This document shows positions 48,257 through 58,354 of a stretch of 64,000 nt of DNA, one piece after another. Every line of letters begins with the position of its first letter. The first letter of the stretch is position 1. The stretch is taken from NCBI RefSeq assembly GCF_947331815.1, contig NZ_OX373462.1, positions 1,785,376 through 1,849,375 of the forward strand, read 5' to 3'. Both the position numbers and the translations under genes were made by a program. This DNA is from Cyanobacterium sp. uoEpiScrs1 (lineage in GTDB: Bacteria > Cyanobacteriota > Cyanobacteriia > Cyanobacteriales > Microcystaceae). Below the pieces are notes generated by a model. The model was not told where the DNA came from. It saw only the letters and a list, made by a program, of their open reading frames with translations, and did not search any database.

Positions 48257-49137
48257 TCTCTAATATCAAATAGTAAACTAGGTTTTATTGTCAGTTATAG
48301 TAACCTAACTAAGATCTAAAATAGATTAATTTATTCTTATTTTTACTTAGAATTTAGTCATCAAGTCTTTAGTTGATTTACTCATATATTAATAGTTGTT
48401 TATTGTACTTTAATTTAAACTATTAAAGTGCTACTCTATAGTACCTTAATAGTTTAAATATTTTAGCACATAGTTATTATTAATAGAATAGATTATATCT
48501 AGATATTTAATATAATAATCGTCAATTTAATTGAGTAAGGTTAATACCAAAAATACAGATAGAATATTTCTACATAAAAAATTTGTATCTTGACGGTATT
48601 TATTTATATGAGGCTAAACTTAAATTATATAAATTAGAATAGATTAATTTTTTAAATTATTGTATGATGTATGCGAGATCTGTATGATAGACAATTATTA
48701 AAAAACACTTTCATATTTACTTATTCTAAAGGAGAGAAGATGGTAAGTAATTAATTGATTAAATATTGTTGACTGACTCCTAGCGATACTAATTTTTAAA
48801 ATAGATATATTGAACATTAGTAATAGTGGTATCTATTTTTTATTAAGTTTAGTCACAATATAATTTTATATTTTTATCTATTAAATAGAAAATAAGACTT
48901 GATATTATAAAATATTCAATGTTTTATTAAACTTATAGGTGATTGCCTAACAAGGTATTACTTAGATTATATAATTATATAATTTTGTATTTGAATATAT
49001 TACTCTCATTGTAGCCTATGAAAATTTATGCAAAAAGCTATCTTAAATAGCCGTTATTTTAAACATATATTTATCGTATTGCTTGATTTAATCAAATAAA
49101 TATAGAGATAATAGAAAAATTTTACATATTTTATTGA
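48257..49137. other. spacer between priA and rluD
   Basis: No gene. It contains the hairpin at 48413-48459. Confidence 0.5.
48413..48459. repeat. 20-bp imperfect hairpin
   Basis: Arms 48413-48432 and 48440-48459 pair over 20 positions with one A-C mismatch and one G-U, around a 7-nt loop. It lies 157 nt upstream of rluD and far from priA's end, so it is not an obvious terminator. Confidence 0.45.
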
Positions 49138-51660
49138 TTAATCAATTCTTAATGGATCGATATCAATGGTTAAATTTACTGATTGAGGACAAGCCATTTT
49201 TAAATCATTAAAATCTGGAATAACCACCTTAGTATTATAATCAAATTTCAATAAAATATGCCAACGATAACGCTTAGCTATTCGCATAATATTGGCTGGT
49301 ACAGGACCTAAAATATCACAATTTTTTCCTATTTTTTTACGGCAAATATCTCCTAATACTTGAGAAGTTTGTTCAACTTCTACTTTATTAGTTCCACTCA
49401 ATCTAATTAAAATTAATCGTCCATAAGGAGGATAATTTAATACCTCTCTTTGAAGTAATTCTGTTTCAGCAAAACTTTGATAATCATGGGAACTAGCTGA
49501 TTTTATAACAGGATGTTCCGGAGAATAAGTCTGGATAATTACCCGGCCAGGATCATTTCCTCTTCCTGCTCTTCCTGCCACTTGAGTTAAGGTTTGAAAA
49601 GCTCGTTCTGCTGCTCTATAGTCAGACAAGTGTAGTAGTTCATCTGCCGTCACTACTCCTACTAGTGTGATTTGAGGAAAATCTAACCCTTTAGTCAACA
49701 TTTGAGTTCCTACTAATAGATCTGCTTTTCCCTGAAAAAATTTAGTTAGTAAACTACGATGAGCACCTTTCGTTCTTGTCGTATCACTGTCAAAACGTAA
49801 AGGACGTAGAGAAGGAAATAGTTTGGTTAATTCCTGGATTACTTTTTGGGTTCCACTACCAAAAAATTTTAAATAAGGAGAACTACATTGAGGACATTTA
49901 CTTGGTTGACTTTGACTATAATTACAATAATGACACCTCAATAGTTTCATTGCTCCTTCATGAGTATAATGGTAAGACAAAGATACATCACAATGGGGAC
50001 ATTCTAAAACGTAACCACAACTTCGGCAGGAAACAAAAGTGCTATGACCACGATGGTTGATAAATAGAATGCCCTGTTTCTTTGAATTTTCTAACTCAGC
50101 TAAAGCGTTCTGTAAAGAACGACTGAAGATAGAACGATTTCCTAATTTTAATTCTCGTCTCATATCTATAATTTCTACTGGGGGTAAAGGACGAGATTGA
50201 ACTCTTTCCGGTAAAGATAGGTAGTGAAAATTAGGGGATGAGAAGAGAGATAAAGGAAGGGAGTTATCTGGATCTGTGTTTGCTGTTTTTAGCCAAGTTT
50301 CTAACGAAGGGGTAGCTGATCCTAAAATTATTGGACAGTTATCTATTTCTCCCCGCCATAAAGCAACATTACGGACATGATAAGTAGGTGAAATTTGAGT
50401 TTGTTTAAAACTAGAATCATGTTCTTCATCAAGGATAATTAATCCTAAATTTGGTAAGGGTGAAAAGATTGCTGATCTAGTTCCAATAATAACTTGAGGT
50501 TGTCCTGTCAACATTTGTCGCCAAGTATCGTACCTTTCTCCCCTGGATAAACCACTGTGGTATACATAAACTTTATTTCCAAAACGAGATCGAAATCGAT
50601 CAGTTAATTGAGGAGTTAAACCAATTTCGGGAACTAAAATTAAAGCAGATTTTTTTTTTTCTAATAAAGGGGCAATCGCTTGCAAATAGACTTCTGTTTT
50701 TCCTGAACCTGTTACTCCATGTAATAGAATTTCTGCGAAACCTTCTATAGATTTAATAGTATTTAAGGCTTTTGTTTGAAATACAGTTAGTGATTTAGGG
50801 TAATCTCTATTTACTTGAGGTTGTTCTAATAACCTTAATTTTTCTTGATATTGAATGGTAACGCATCCTTTTTCTTCTAAATTTTTCACTACTTGAGAAC
50901 TTCTGTTACAAAGTTTAACTAATTCTGTTAACCAACATTTTCCACCTTGCTGATGCAATACCTTTAAAACTTCTAACTGTTGTTTAGTCAAATTTGTGGG
51001 GAAGTCATCTACTAGTAAAGTAACAGCTTTTTGTTGTTTTGCTTGGTTAATCCTAGGTGGTTCAAGATAACTTTCAATCAAACCCTGTTGACTCAATTCT
51101 CGTATTCCCTGACTTGCTCCTCTAACTTCTCTATGTAAATACTGACTACTATAGTTTCCATATTTTTGCAACAGCAATAAATTTAAAATTTTTCTAGCTA
51201 CTGGACTACAACAAGTTTCAGCTTCAGGAGGTAAAACCTTAGATTTTAAACGAATACGACGTTGTGATCGCCCTAGTAATCCTGGTGGTAACGCCCCTCG
51301 AATTACCGTCATCAAGTCCGTACAATAATACTGGGCAACTCGACTAAGTAATTTCCAATATCCAGGGGAAAAAAATTCTGTTGTAATTACATCTTCAACA
51401 TTCCGAACTCGTTGTATGTCGAGATTATGAGGAAGAGAAGTGACTAGACGGATAGCAATCCCTCCTATCATTTGAGAACCAAAGGGGACATTGAGAATAT
51501 CTCCTGGTTTTAGATTTAATCTAGGAGGAATACTGTATGTATATAATCCTTGTGTCCCTGGACAATCAACCATCACCTCAACCCATTGTTTGGAAGATGC
51601 TCTTACCTCATAGTGAGAGTGTGATTTAGCTGCAATAAAAGTTTCTGTGTGATGGTCCAT
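49138..51660 (-). CDS. priA: primosomal protein N', replication-restart helicase PriA
   Basis: An 840-residue superfamily 2 DNA helicase that reloads replication forks. An N-terminal 3'-DNA-binding domain (VMVDCPGTQGLYTYSIP...) and winged-helix region precede Walker A HGVTGSGKTEVYL near residue 318 and the DEEH box in LIILDEEHDSSFKQ. The zinc-binding cysteine pairs are in CRSCGYVLECPHCD and CHYCNYSQSQPSKCPQC. LLVGTQMLTKGLDFPQ and QVAGRAGRG are the later helicase motifs. All motifs are intact. It is transcribed away from sigC, with an 800-nt shared upstream region. Confidence 0.95.
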   Translation of the reverse strand: MDHHTETFIAAKSHSHYEVRASSKQWVEVMVDCPGTQGLYTYSIPPRLNLKPGDILNVPFGSQMIGGIAIRLVTSLPHNLDIQRVRNVEDVITTEFFSPGYWKLLSRVAQYYCTDLMTVIRGALPPGLLGRSQRRIRLKSKVLPPEAETCCSPVARKILNLLLLQKYGNYSSQYLHREVRGASQGIRELSQQGLIESYLEPPRINQAKQQKAVTLLVDDFPTNLTKQQLEVLKVLHQQGGKCWLTELVKLCNRSSQVVKNLEEKGCVTIQYQEKLRLLEQPQVNRDYPKSLTVFQTKALNTIKSIEGFAEILLHGVTGSGKTEVYLQAIAPLLEKKKSALILVPEIGLTPQLTDRFRSRFGNKVYVYHSGLSRGERYDTWRQMLTGQPQVIIGTRSAIFSPLPNLGLIILDEEHDSSFKQTQISPTYHVRNVALWRGEIDNCPIILGSATPSLETWLKTANTDPDNSLPLSLFSSPNFHYLSLPERVQSRPLPPVEIIDMRRELKLGNRSIFSRSLQNALAELENSKKQGILFINHRGHSTFVSCRSCGYVLECPHCDVSLSYHYTHEGAMKLLRCHYCNYSQSQPSKCPQCSSPYLKFFGSGTQKVIQELTKLFPSLRPLRFDSDTTRTKGAHRSLLTKFFQGKADLLVGTQMLTKGLDFPQITLVGVVTADELLHLSDYRAAERAFQTLTQVAGRAGRGNDPGRVIIQTYSPEHPVIKSASSHDYQSFAETELLQREVLNYPPYGRLILIRLSGTNKVEVEQTSQVLGDICRKKIGKNCDILGPVPANIMRIAKRYRWHILLKFDYNTKVVIPDFNDLKMACPQSVNLTIDIDPLRID

Positions 51661-52455
51661 AGTCCTTGATACTTTTTTAAAGTAAATTATAGTGATCCTA
51701 ATAGAATTGCATCAACGAGTTGACTTATTGTTTTAGAACCCAAGGCATACCAACAAAGCTGAAGTCACTAATAACACTCGCTAGTGAACTGTGCCCTATT
51801 TATCAAAATATCTTTGCTCACACAGAGAAGAATTTTAATAAAAATTTATTTACACTTACACTAAAACTTTATCTAATACATTTAAAGTATAAATATATAC
51901 CATTATTATTTTTTTTAAAGGTTAATTATCGTTAATTTAATTTTTTTTGTAATAAAACTTTATTATAAAATCATAAAATAACTGTTTTAAAATCAGAAAA
52001 ATTCAGTATTATCATTTTTCTTGATATCCTTGATTGTCACTTAGGTTAAAGATGTTATATATTTAGACAATTGAGGATTTACTCTCCATAAAATAAAACA
52101 AAACAAAACTTCATCAACTTATTTGTTATTTTGTAATTAGACAAACAAAAACTTTAAATAATTCTGGTAGCTTAGTAGACATGACCGTTCACAAAAGAAC
52201 AATTTTGACACAGGCAAAATTGTAGTCTACTAGGAAACACTAATGACTTAGTCCCTCTATTTCCTTGTTGAGAGGCTATAACTTTTCTTTATTTTGATAG
52301 CTGTTTATTTGGGGTTATTACTTAATAAAACATTAAATATTTTCTCCAAATTGCATTCGATAACTACAGTTCAGCTTCATAAAACACTTGACATTGTACC
52401 TAGCTCTATTGTTCCCGATTTTATTGATCTTTTTACCCCCCATTCTCATTTATTT
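51661..52455. other. divergent spacer priA/sigC with structured element
   Basis: No gene is supported. It contains a GTA-N8-TAC sequence at 51887-51900 without a good -10 box, and the three-way-junction element at 52173-52232. Confidence 0.5.
52173..52232 (+). promoter_or_regulatory. possible three-way-junction leader RNA upstream of sigC
   Basis: An outer 8-bp stem (tagtagac/gtctacta) encloses a 4-bp hairpin (gttc/gaac, 52187-52200) and a 7-bp hairpin (aattttg/caaaatt, 52201-52221). It lies 224 nt before the sigC ATG. It matches no riboswitch family I recognise. Confidence 0.35.
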
Positions 52456-53583
52456 ATGAACATGACTAAGATGATCCAAGACCATTCCTTGACTGCTCCA
52501 TTAGATCAAGAGACTTTTGATCCAAATAGTATCGAGCAAGTTAATGCCGATCTTCACGCGGTTGAAGTAGAGTTTTCGTCATTATCTAATGCATTAAGCA
52601 ATCAGCACTCTGATGAATACCGCAAGGCCGTTTCGGATGATACTGTTGGAGCATTTTTTAAGGAAATGTCACGTTATCCTTTGTTAGAACCTGAAGAAGA
52701 GATTGAATTAGCTAAAAATGTTCAATTTTTAGTAAAAACAGAAGAACAACGTCAGCAACTAAAAGAAGAATTGCAGCGTTTTCCGACAAAAGGGGAGTTA
52801 GCCGAAGCAATGGGATTTGATATCCAACGGCAGTTTGAAAGTCGTCTTTATCGAGGACGTACTGCCAAACGAAAAATGATTCGCTCGAATTTAAGGTTAG
52901 TTGTTTCAATTGCAAAACGGTACCTAAATCGGGGGGTTCCCTTTCTAGATTTAATTCAAGAAGGAGCTATTGGTTTAAATCGGGCAGCTGAAAAATTTGA
53001 TCCGAATAAAGGCTATAAGTTTTCTACCTATGCCTATTGGTGGATTCGTCAAGCCATTACTCGTACTATTGCAAATGACGCACGGACAATTCGCTTGCCA
53101 ATTCATATTGTTGAAAAACTTAATAAATTGAAAAAAGCACAACGCATTTTGAAACAAAATTTGCAACGCAACCCTAATGAAAAGGAACTAGCTATAGAGT
53201 TAGAAATGACACCTTCTCAACTACGTCAGTTGCTGCAGTTGCGCAGGCAATCTCTTTCGTTAAACCATCGCGTTGGAAAAGGAGAAGATACAGAATTAGT
53301 GGACTTATTGGAAGATCAGGAACTACAACTTCCTGAAGAACAAATGAGTGAAGGAATGTTGCGTAATGAAATATCAGCAGTGTTAAGTGATGTCCTTACT
53401 GAACGGGAAAAAGATGTAATCTCTCTACGCTATGGATTGTCCACTAGTCAACCTCACACTTTAGAAGAAGTAGGAGGAATGTTTAACCTCTCCCGTGAAC
53501 GAGTTCGTCAAATTCAGAGTAAAGCCATGCGAAAATTGCGTCGTCCTCAAGTTGCTCGTCGCTTAAAGGGATGGTTACACTAG
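52456..53583 (+). CDS. sigC: group 2 RNA polymerase sigma factor, SigC-like
   Basis: A sigma-70 factor of 375 residues if started at the ATG at 52456 ([12 protein letters not shown]); the open frame continues upstream to a TTG at 52294 without conserved residues. Region 1.2 reads [17 protein letters not shown], as in cyanobacterial SigC. Region 2 contains [18 protein letters not shown] and [18 protein letters not shown]. Region 3 contains [17 protein letters not shown]. Region 4 ends [20 protein letters not shown]. It lacks the long acidic region 1.1 of the principal factor. SigC is linked to stationary-phase and nitrogen responses in some cyanobacteria. The SigC label is by recall of region 1.2. 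Confidence 0.85.
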   Translation: MNMTKMIQDHSLTAPLDQETFDPNSIEQVNADLHAVEVEFSSLSNALSNQHSDEYRKAVSDDTVGAFFKEMSRYPLLEPEEEIELAKNVQFLVKTEEQRQQLKEELQRFPTKGELAEAMGFDIQRQFESRLYRGRTAKRKMIRSNLRLVVSIAKRYLNRGVPFLDLIQEGAIGLNRAAEKFDPNKGYKFSTYAYWWIRQAITRTIANDARTIRLPIHIVEKLNKLKKAQRILKQNLQRNPNEKELAIELEMTPSQLRQLLQLRRQSLSLNHRVGKGEDTELVDLLEDQELQLPEEQMSEGMLRNEISAVLSDVLTEREKDVISLRYGLSTSQPHTLEEVGGMFNLSRERVRQIQSKAMRKLRRPQVARRLKGWLH

Positions 53584-53840
53584 TTATTTTATTAGATGAT
53601 TGACAGTGAATTAGTAGGTTGTTGTGGTCGAGTCAGTAGTTAAAGCTAACTGTACAGAATGGTCTTAAGGTGCTGCTATTTACTGTTAATCAAAAAAAGA
53701 TTTATGGAAAAAGTCTCGGAATACGTTCTGCTTAATCATTGGATGTTATATTGTTTTTGTTAATTCAATCCTTAGCTAGATATAAAAATATCTCTCATCA
53801 AGTAATAGGAGATGCAAGGAAATTGCGGTGATGTTTATTC

Positions 53841-53870
53841 AGAGAAAGACCCTATATGGGGTCTTTCTCT
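53841..53870 (+). terminator. strong intrinsic terminator downstream of sigC
   Basis: A 12-bp stem (agagaaagaccc/gggtctttctct) with a 6-nt loop is followed by a T-rich tract. It is the best classical terminator in the window. Confidence 0.8.
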
Positions 53871-54771
53871 TTGTTAAACTAGTCCAGAAATCCATGTCAA
53901 ATATTTATTTATATTACTTAATTATCATTGTCAGATAGTCTGGAAATATTTATTAATTTACTTAGTTCAATTAACGGTTAAACAGGGGAAACGACGAGTA
54001 AGATAGTTGGAGTGGAATATTTGAGATTAGAATAATCTTATACTTAAATTTTATCAAAAAATTATGATGATATATTACTTAATCAACGTATATATTCAGA
54101 TAACTGAGAATACTTTATCTAAATTAGTTAACGATAACTAATTTAGCTGCCAATGACAAAGGATATTTTACATTAACTAATTAAAGATAGTAGTTAATGT
54201 CAGTCTTTCTAAAAACTAGATAAGTCATTTAAAAGAAGTATAAAATAGAAGACTAATAAAAAAATAGGGATAGTAAAATACTTAGTATTTCGATAGACTC
54301 AAGAGAGTAAAAATCGTCAATATTATTGATTTGATACATAAAATTTTGTAGAGACTGTGATTGCATTCACTGTTTATAATTGTGTTACTCAAAGATGGTG
54401 TGAATACTTATTTATTGAAGAAAAAAGCAAGAAAACAGTTTAGAAAAAAAGTTAATGAAATACTAGGAGTATATTTAACTGTGAATATTAATACATTTTA
54501 GCTAAAATGCTTATACTAAGTATTTACATAAAAAGCATTACAAAAATATGGGTAAATAAATTAAAATTTAACTTCTTGAATATAGGTGTGTAATTTGTTA
54601 ATATTTATATGTAGTTTGCTATTTACTATAATCTGTGAACAATGTTTAGACAAAGATTATAAAAATATTGAGTCGTTATAAATCACAAAAACATCCAACT
54701 TATTAACAGATAGATTGCACCCATACCTATTTTAGGGGATAAGTTAGATAACTAATAACATAAATAATTAA

Positions 54772-54819
54772 AAATTACTGCCCTGGTCTTTTCAGAGTGA
54801 AATTATGAAGCAGTAATTT
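54772..54819 (-). terminator. hairpin downstream of the pphA-type gene
   Basis: A perfect 10-bp stem (aaattactgc/gcagtaattt) encloses a 28-nt loop. It lies 65 nt beyond the stop codon of the PP2C gene and ends the three-gene operon. Confidence 0.45.
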
Positions 54820-54883
54820 ATATAAATTTAAGTCTGTTTTAATTAGCTATGCTTATTTTGTTAATCATATTATTAAGCTCATT

Positions 54884-55630
54884 CTATTCAATATCATGAA
54901 TTTCTTTTCCTTCAACAACAATAACTACCGTAATATTATCCGATCCTCCAGCCTCTTTAGCCATTTCTATGAGATTATTGGCAACTACCTTACAAGCTTT
55001 TTCTTGTTCAAAAAGCTGCTGAATGGTTTCATCGGAGACTTCTTCAGTTAATCCATCACTACATAACAATAAACGATCACCAGGTTGAATATCCAGATGG
55101 GCAACCTCAATGGTATTAATATCCTTACGCCCTAAACATTGGAATAGAACATGTCGCCAAGGATGAGTTGTCGCTTGTTCTCGGGTAATATCCCCCATTT
55201 TCAACGCCCGTGCCACCCAAGTATGATCCTCTGTAATTTGCTCAAGATCAGTGTCACGGAAGCGATAAAGACGAGAATCTCCAATATATGCATACCAAGG
55301 TTGATTATTTCGGAAAATAACTGCCAAAGCTGTTGTCCCCATATCTCCCCGTTCAGGATAATTTTGTTGATCAGTAAGAATTCCTTGATTAGCTTTTAAA
55401 AAGGCTTCTTCAAGGAGAATATGAGAAGGAGTATTAGAATCCCAGTGAGTCTCAAGATAAGATTGAATCTCCCGAGTAGCAATCAAACTGGCTTCTTCCC
55501 CTCCAGCATGACCTCCCATACCGTCAGCCACAATAAAAAACCGACCTCCAGGGTCGATGTGGAAATTATCTTGGTTAACTGATCGCACAATGCCCGTATC
55601 AGTTAACCCCGTGAAGCTACGATTCATCAT
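54884..55630 (-). CDS. pphA: PP2C-type protein phosphatase, PphA-like
   Basis: A 248-residue metal-dependent protein phosphatase. The conserved motifs are in order: VRSVNQDNFHID, FFIVADGMGGHAGGEEAS (metal-binding aspartate and glycine), GDMGTTALAVIF, AYIGDSRLYRF, DHTWVARAL, GDRLLLCSDGLTEEV and GGSDNITVVIVV. It is the last gene of an operon that corresponds to Synechocystis sll1769-sll1770-sll1771, where sll1771 encodes PphA, the phosphatase of the nitrogen regulator PII. I infer the same role by gene order and length, and have not confirmed orthology. It begins 45 nt after the ABC1-kinase gene. Confidence 0.88.
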   Translation of the reverse strand: MMNRSFTGLTDTGIVRSVNQDNFHIDPGGRFFIVADGMGGHAGGEEASLIATREIQSYLETHWDSNTPSHILLEEAFLKANQGILTDQQNYPERGDMGTTALAVIFRNNQPWYAYIGDSRLYRFRDTDLEQITEDHTWVARALKMGDITREQATTHPWRHVLFQCLGRKDINTIEVAHLDIQPGDRLLLCSDGLTEEVSDETIQQLFEQEKACKVVANNLIEMAKEAGGSDNITVVIVVEGKEIHDIE

Positions 55631-55675
55631 TGGTGAGTTAGCTACTAATAATTTACTATAATGATAGACAAAAAC

Positions 55676-57424
55676 CTAAAACATTGGATCTAGACGATTG
55701 AGACGAAATAGCAAGCGAAATAAAGCCCGTGCTGGAACTAATGCAATTATGGCACTGATGATTGCCAAAAGAAATGAACCGTCGACAAATAAAATGACCG
55801 CAGATATGACTAAAGCACTGGTGAGGATAGTATAGTTAGTCCCCATCTGCATCATACTTAACCGACGTAATAGACGATCAGTTGAATCTGATCGTACTCC
55901 TATGCGAATATCCCCGCGATCCAACTTATCCATTGTATCGTTAATTCGCCGAGGTAATCCTAACGCTGTGTTGCTTACTTGAAGCGCTTGTTGTCCCAAT
56001 TTATCGATAATGTTGACTTCAGTATTTTTATTAATGTCAGTCATAAGTTTTATCGCAAACGGTTGTGCCACCTCCATGAAGTTAAATTCTGAATCTAACC
56101 CTTTTCCTACTCCTTCTATAGTTAATAATGCCCGTACAACAAAGGTAAAAACTGCTGGGAAGCGAAAAGGTTTATCATAAGCAAGTGCATACAAATCATC
56201 ACTAATTTGAGTAACTGACTGTTCCTCAAAAGGTTTTTCCATAAAATTATCGATCATAAATTGAATGGAACGACGAACTGGTCCCATATCATCTGCAGGA
56301 TTTAAGATATCAAGAGCTACTAAAGACGAGACCACTATAGCAGCATCTTTTTGAATGATACCAAATAAGATATCTATTAACTTTTCACGAATATTGACGT
56401 TGATACGTCCCATCATGCCAAAATCATAAAAAATCAAGTCTCCATCTGTATTCACAGCAATATTTCCTGGATGAGGATCTGCATGGAAAAACCCACTATT
56501 AAGCAATTGGGACAAATAAGCTTTCGCTCCTAGTTTGGCTAAGATTTTACGGTTTAACCCGGCTGCTTCAAGTGCTTTATAATGACTAATTTTAATCCCA
56601 GGTAGATATTCAAGAGTTAAAATGCGAGGAGAGGTGTAACGCCAGTATACTCGGGGCACTTTAACCCAATCTTCATCTCGAAAATTACGACGAAAGGTAT
56701 CGGCATTTTGTCCCTCGTTCAGGTAGTTAATTTCCAACCAGAGAATACGGCAGCATTCTTCATATATACCGGACCAGTCTCGTCCTTTACCCCAATGAGG
56801 ATGGTTTTGAAAATAATGGGCGATGTGTTTAAGAATCACCAGATCAATAGTAAACAGTTGTTTTAACCCTGGCCGTTGCACCTTTACTACAACGTCTTCC
56901 CCTGAATGGAGTCGAGCTTTATGAACTTGACCTAAACTAGCTGCTGCAATAGGAACTGGAACAAAATCATGGAACAGTTCGGGAAGGGGCTTACTAAAAT
57001 CCTCTTCAAGGATAGCTGCAACTTGCTCGTAGGTAAAAGCCGGAACTTCATCTTGAAGTTTCGATAGTTCCGCAATATACTCAATGGGAAACAAATCGGC
57101 GCGGGTAGATAACAATTGACCTACTTTAATAAAAGTAGGTCCAAGATTGAGTAAATTTTCTCTAATCCACACTGCATCTTTTTGTCGCCGGGCAGCCCTT
57201 TTTTCTTCGCTATAGCCTCCTCGATAGCTCCATTTTTTTCCGTTGAGCCAAAATTTGGTAAATAAGATCAGCACAAAACACCAAATATCCAGACGACGAC
57301 GATTAATAGAATATTTTCCATAATTCCAACGGTAATTTGCATTTTCTAATTTGGGAACATGATTAGAAACTACAGTAGTTTTTCTGGAATAGAAATGGTT
57401 GACATTAAAGGGTAGAAGAGACAC
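55676..57424 (-). CDS. ABC1/UbiB-family atypical kinase
   Basis: A 582-residue member of the ABC1 (AarF/UbiB/ADCK) family, membrane-linked proteins needed for quinone or prenyl-lipid homeostasis. The family-specific KxGQ motif is PTFIKVGQLLSTRADLFP (near residue 96). The alanine-rich loop is AAASLGQVHKARL near 160. The kinase-core residues are VVVKVQRPG, FHADPHPGN near 317 and FYDFGMMG near 336. Two hydrophobic segments lie at the C-terminus (about 525-570). It is the middle gene of a conserved three-gene operon, 67 nt after the DUF gene. Confidence 0.92.
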   Translation of the reverse strand: MSLLPFNVNHFYSRKTTVVSNHVPKLENANYRWNYGKYSINRRRLDIWCFVLILFTKFWLNGKKWSYRGGYSEEKRAARRQKDAVWIRENLLNLGPTFIKVGQLLSTRADLFPIEYIAELSKLQDEVPAFTYEQVAAILEEDFSKPLPELFHDFVPVPIAAASLGQVHKARLHSGEDVVVKVQRPGLKQLFTIDLVILKHIAHYFQNHPHWGKGRDWSGIYEECCRILWLEINYLNEGQNADTFRRNFRDEDWVKVPRVYWRYTSPRILTLEYLPGIKISHYKALEAAGLNRKILAKLGAKAYLSQLLNSGFFHADPHPGNIAVNTDGDLIFYDFGMMGRINVNIREKLIDILFGIIQKDAAIVVSSLVALDILNPADDMGPVRRSIQFMIDNFMEKPFEEQSVTQISDDLYALAYDKPFRFPAVFTFVVRALLTIEGVGKGLDSEFNFMEVAQPFAIKLMTDINKNTEVNIIDKLGQQALQVSNTALGLPRRINDTMDKLDRGDIRIGVRSDSTDRLLRRLSMMQMGTNYTILTSALVISAVILFVDGSFLLAIISAIIALVPARALFRLLFRLNRLDPMF

Positions 57425-57491
57425 TCGATTTTTAGTGCTTAGGGTAACGTGGGTTAATAAGGGGAGGACAATGAGAGTAGTAAAAGAATAA

Positions 57492-57809
57492 TTACGTTTT
57501 TTGATCGCGATAAATTTTTAATTCTGCTTTAAGACGGGCAATTTCAGCACGTAAGTTGTCTATAGTCTCTTGTAGATCAATGGGAGAACTTTCACTAGGA
57601 GTAGTATTAACAGGGTCTTCTGAGGCAACACTGATTTTGGCTCTTGCTTGTACCTCTTCGATAAATTTTCTCAGTTCTTCACGTTGTTCTGTATCAAATC
57701 TGCCCAATTCACTGAGGGCATTGGTAAAATTTTCTTCTATTTTCTCGCTGAGGACTTCGGCAAGAGCTCGACCTAAGAAAAAAGCATGAAGTACTGGATT
57801 GTTCATCAT
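57492..57809 (-). CDS. conserved cyanobacterial protein with C-terminal coiled coil
   Basis: A 105-residue protein found at the head of the operon with the ABC1 kinase and PP2C phosphatase. The N-terminal half reads [20 protein letters not shown], then an amphipathic helix up to about residue 60. After a serine/threonine/proline-rich linker, residues about 77-102 form a heptad-like coiled coil. No signal or membrane segment is clear. It corresponds in position to Synechocystis sll1769. I do not know its function; association with its kinase or phosphatase neighbours is a guess. Confidence 0.8.
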   Translation of the reverse strand: MMNNPVLHAFFLGRALAEVLSEKIEENFTNALSELGRFDTEQREELRKFIEEVQARAKISVASEDPVNTTPSESSPIDLQETIDNLRAEIARLKAELKIYRDQKT

Positions 57810-58354
57810 AAAATTTTTTTGAATCTATTTTGTAACAAATTATATCTTGCTTCTCTAAGACTTACCCAGTAAACCAAAAAATTTTTTCAGGGTTGTAAAA
57901 TACTTGAAAAAAGTAGAAAAAATAATACAAATTTAAGTTTTACTTGTACACAGTAGTCAAAACGATTATTCTAGATACTGGCAGGAAAGACTGTCTAAAA
58001 ATGTGAATTAGACATAAACTTAAGAGAAAAGTCAATAATGTATTCACCATAGAAGTGGTATTCTATTGAAGTCTAATAGTCTAAATATAGAACAAAAATT
58101 TGAGTTTGATCTAACAGAAGTATTTTTTAATATAGACATTGCTATCAAATATTTGAACGGTACTGTTATTTCACTCTTAAGACGTATTAAGACTTGGATA
58201 TTGAGGATAACAAAGGTGTTTTTAAGTTACCTCGATTTCGCATTGTAACAAATAATTCGCTTTGATAAAGATGGACTAATTGTCATATGATTCCCTGCTA
58301 TCATTTCTAAATCTCGATATCCTGGAAAGGAGATTCTAGACGTCGTTTTTTTCG
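57810..58354. other. divergent spacer between the sll1769-type operon and the M16 gene
   Basis: No supported gene. A 60-codon frame at 58066-58248 begins with TTG and has no recognisable features, so I do not call it. A GGAAAGGAG sequence at 58324-58332 lies 23 nt before the M16 start. Confidence 0.45.

Larger units (their letters stand above)
53584..54883. other. 1.3-kb spacer with two hairpins
   Basis: No gene is supported. It contains the strong sigC terminator at 53841-53870, 258 nt after the stop, and the 10-bp hairpin at 54772-54819 after the PP2C gene. The 258-nt segment before the terminator is a 3' UTR or could hide a small RNA. Confidence 0.5.

Noticed and set aside
51887-51900. 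GTA-N8-TAC (NtcA-type) sequence between priA and sigC
   Set aside because: No good -10 box at 20-24 nt; about twenty such 6-base matches are expected by chance in a window of this size and composition.
58066-58248. 60-codon plus-strand ORF before the M16 gene
   Set aside because: It starts with TTG, lacks a visible ribosome-binding site and shows no recognisable domain; frames of this size are expected in AT-rich spacer.
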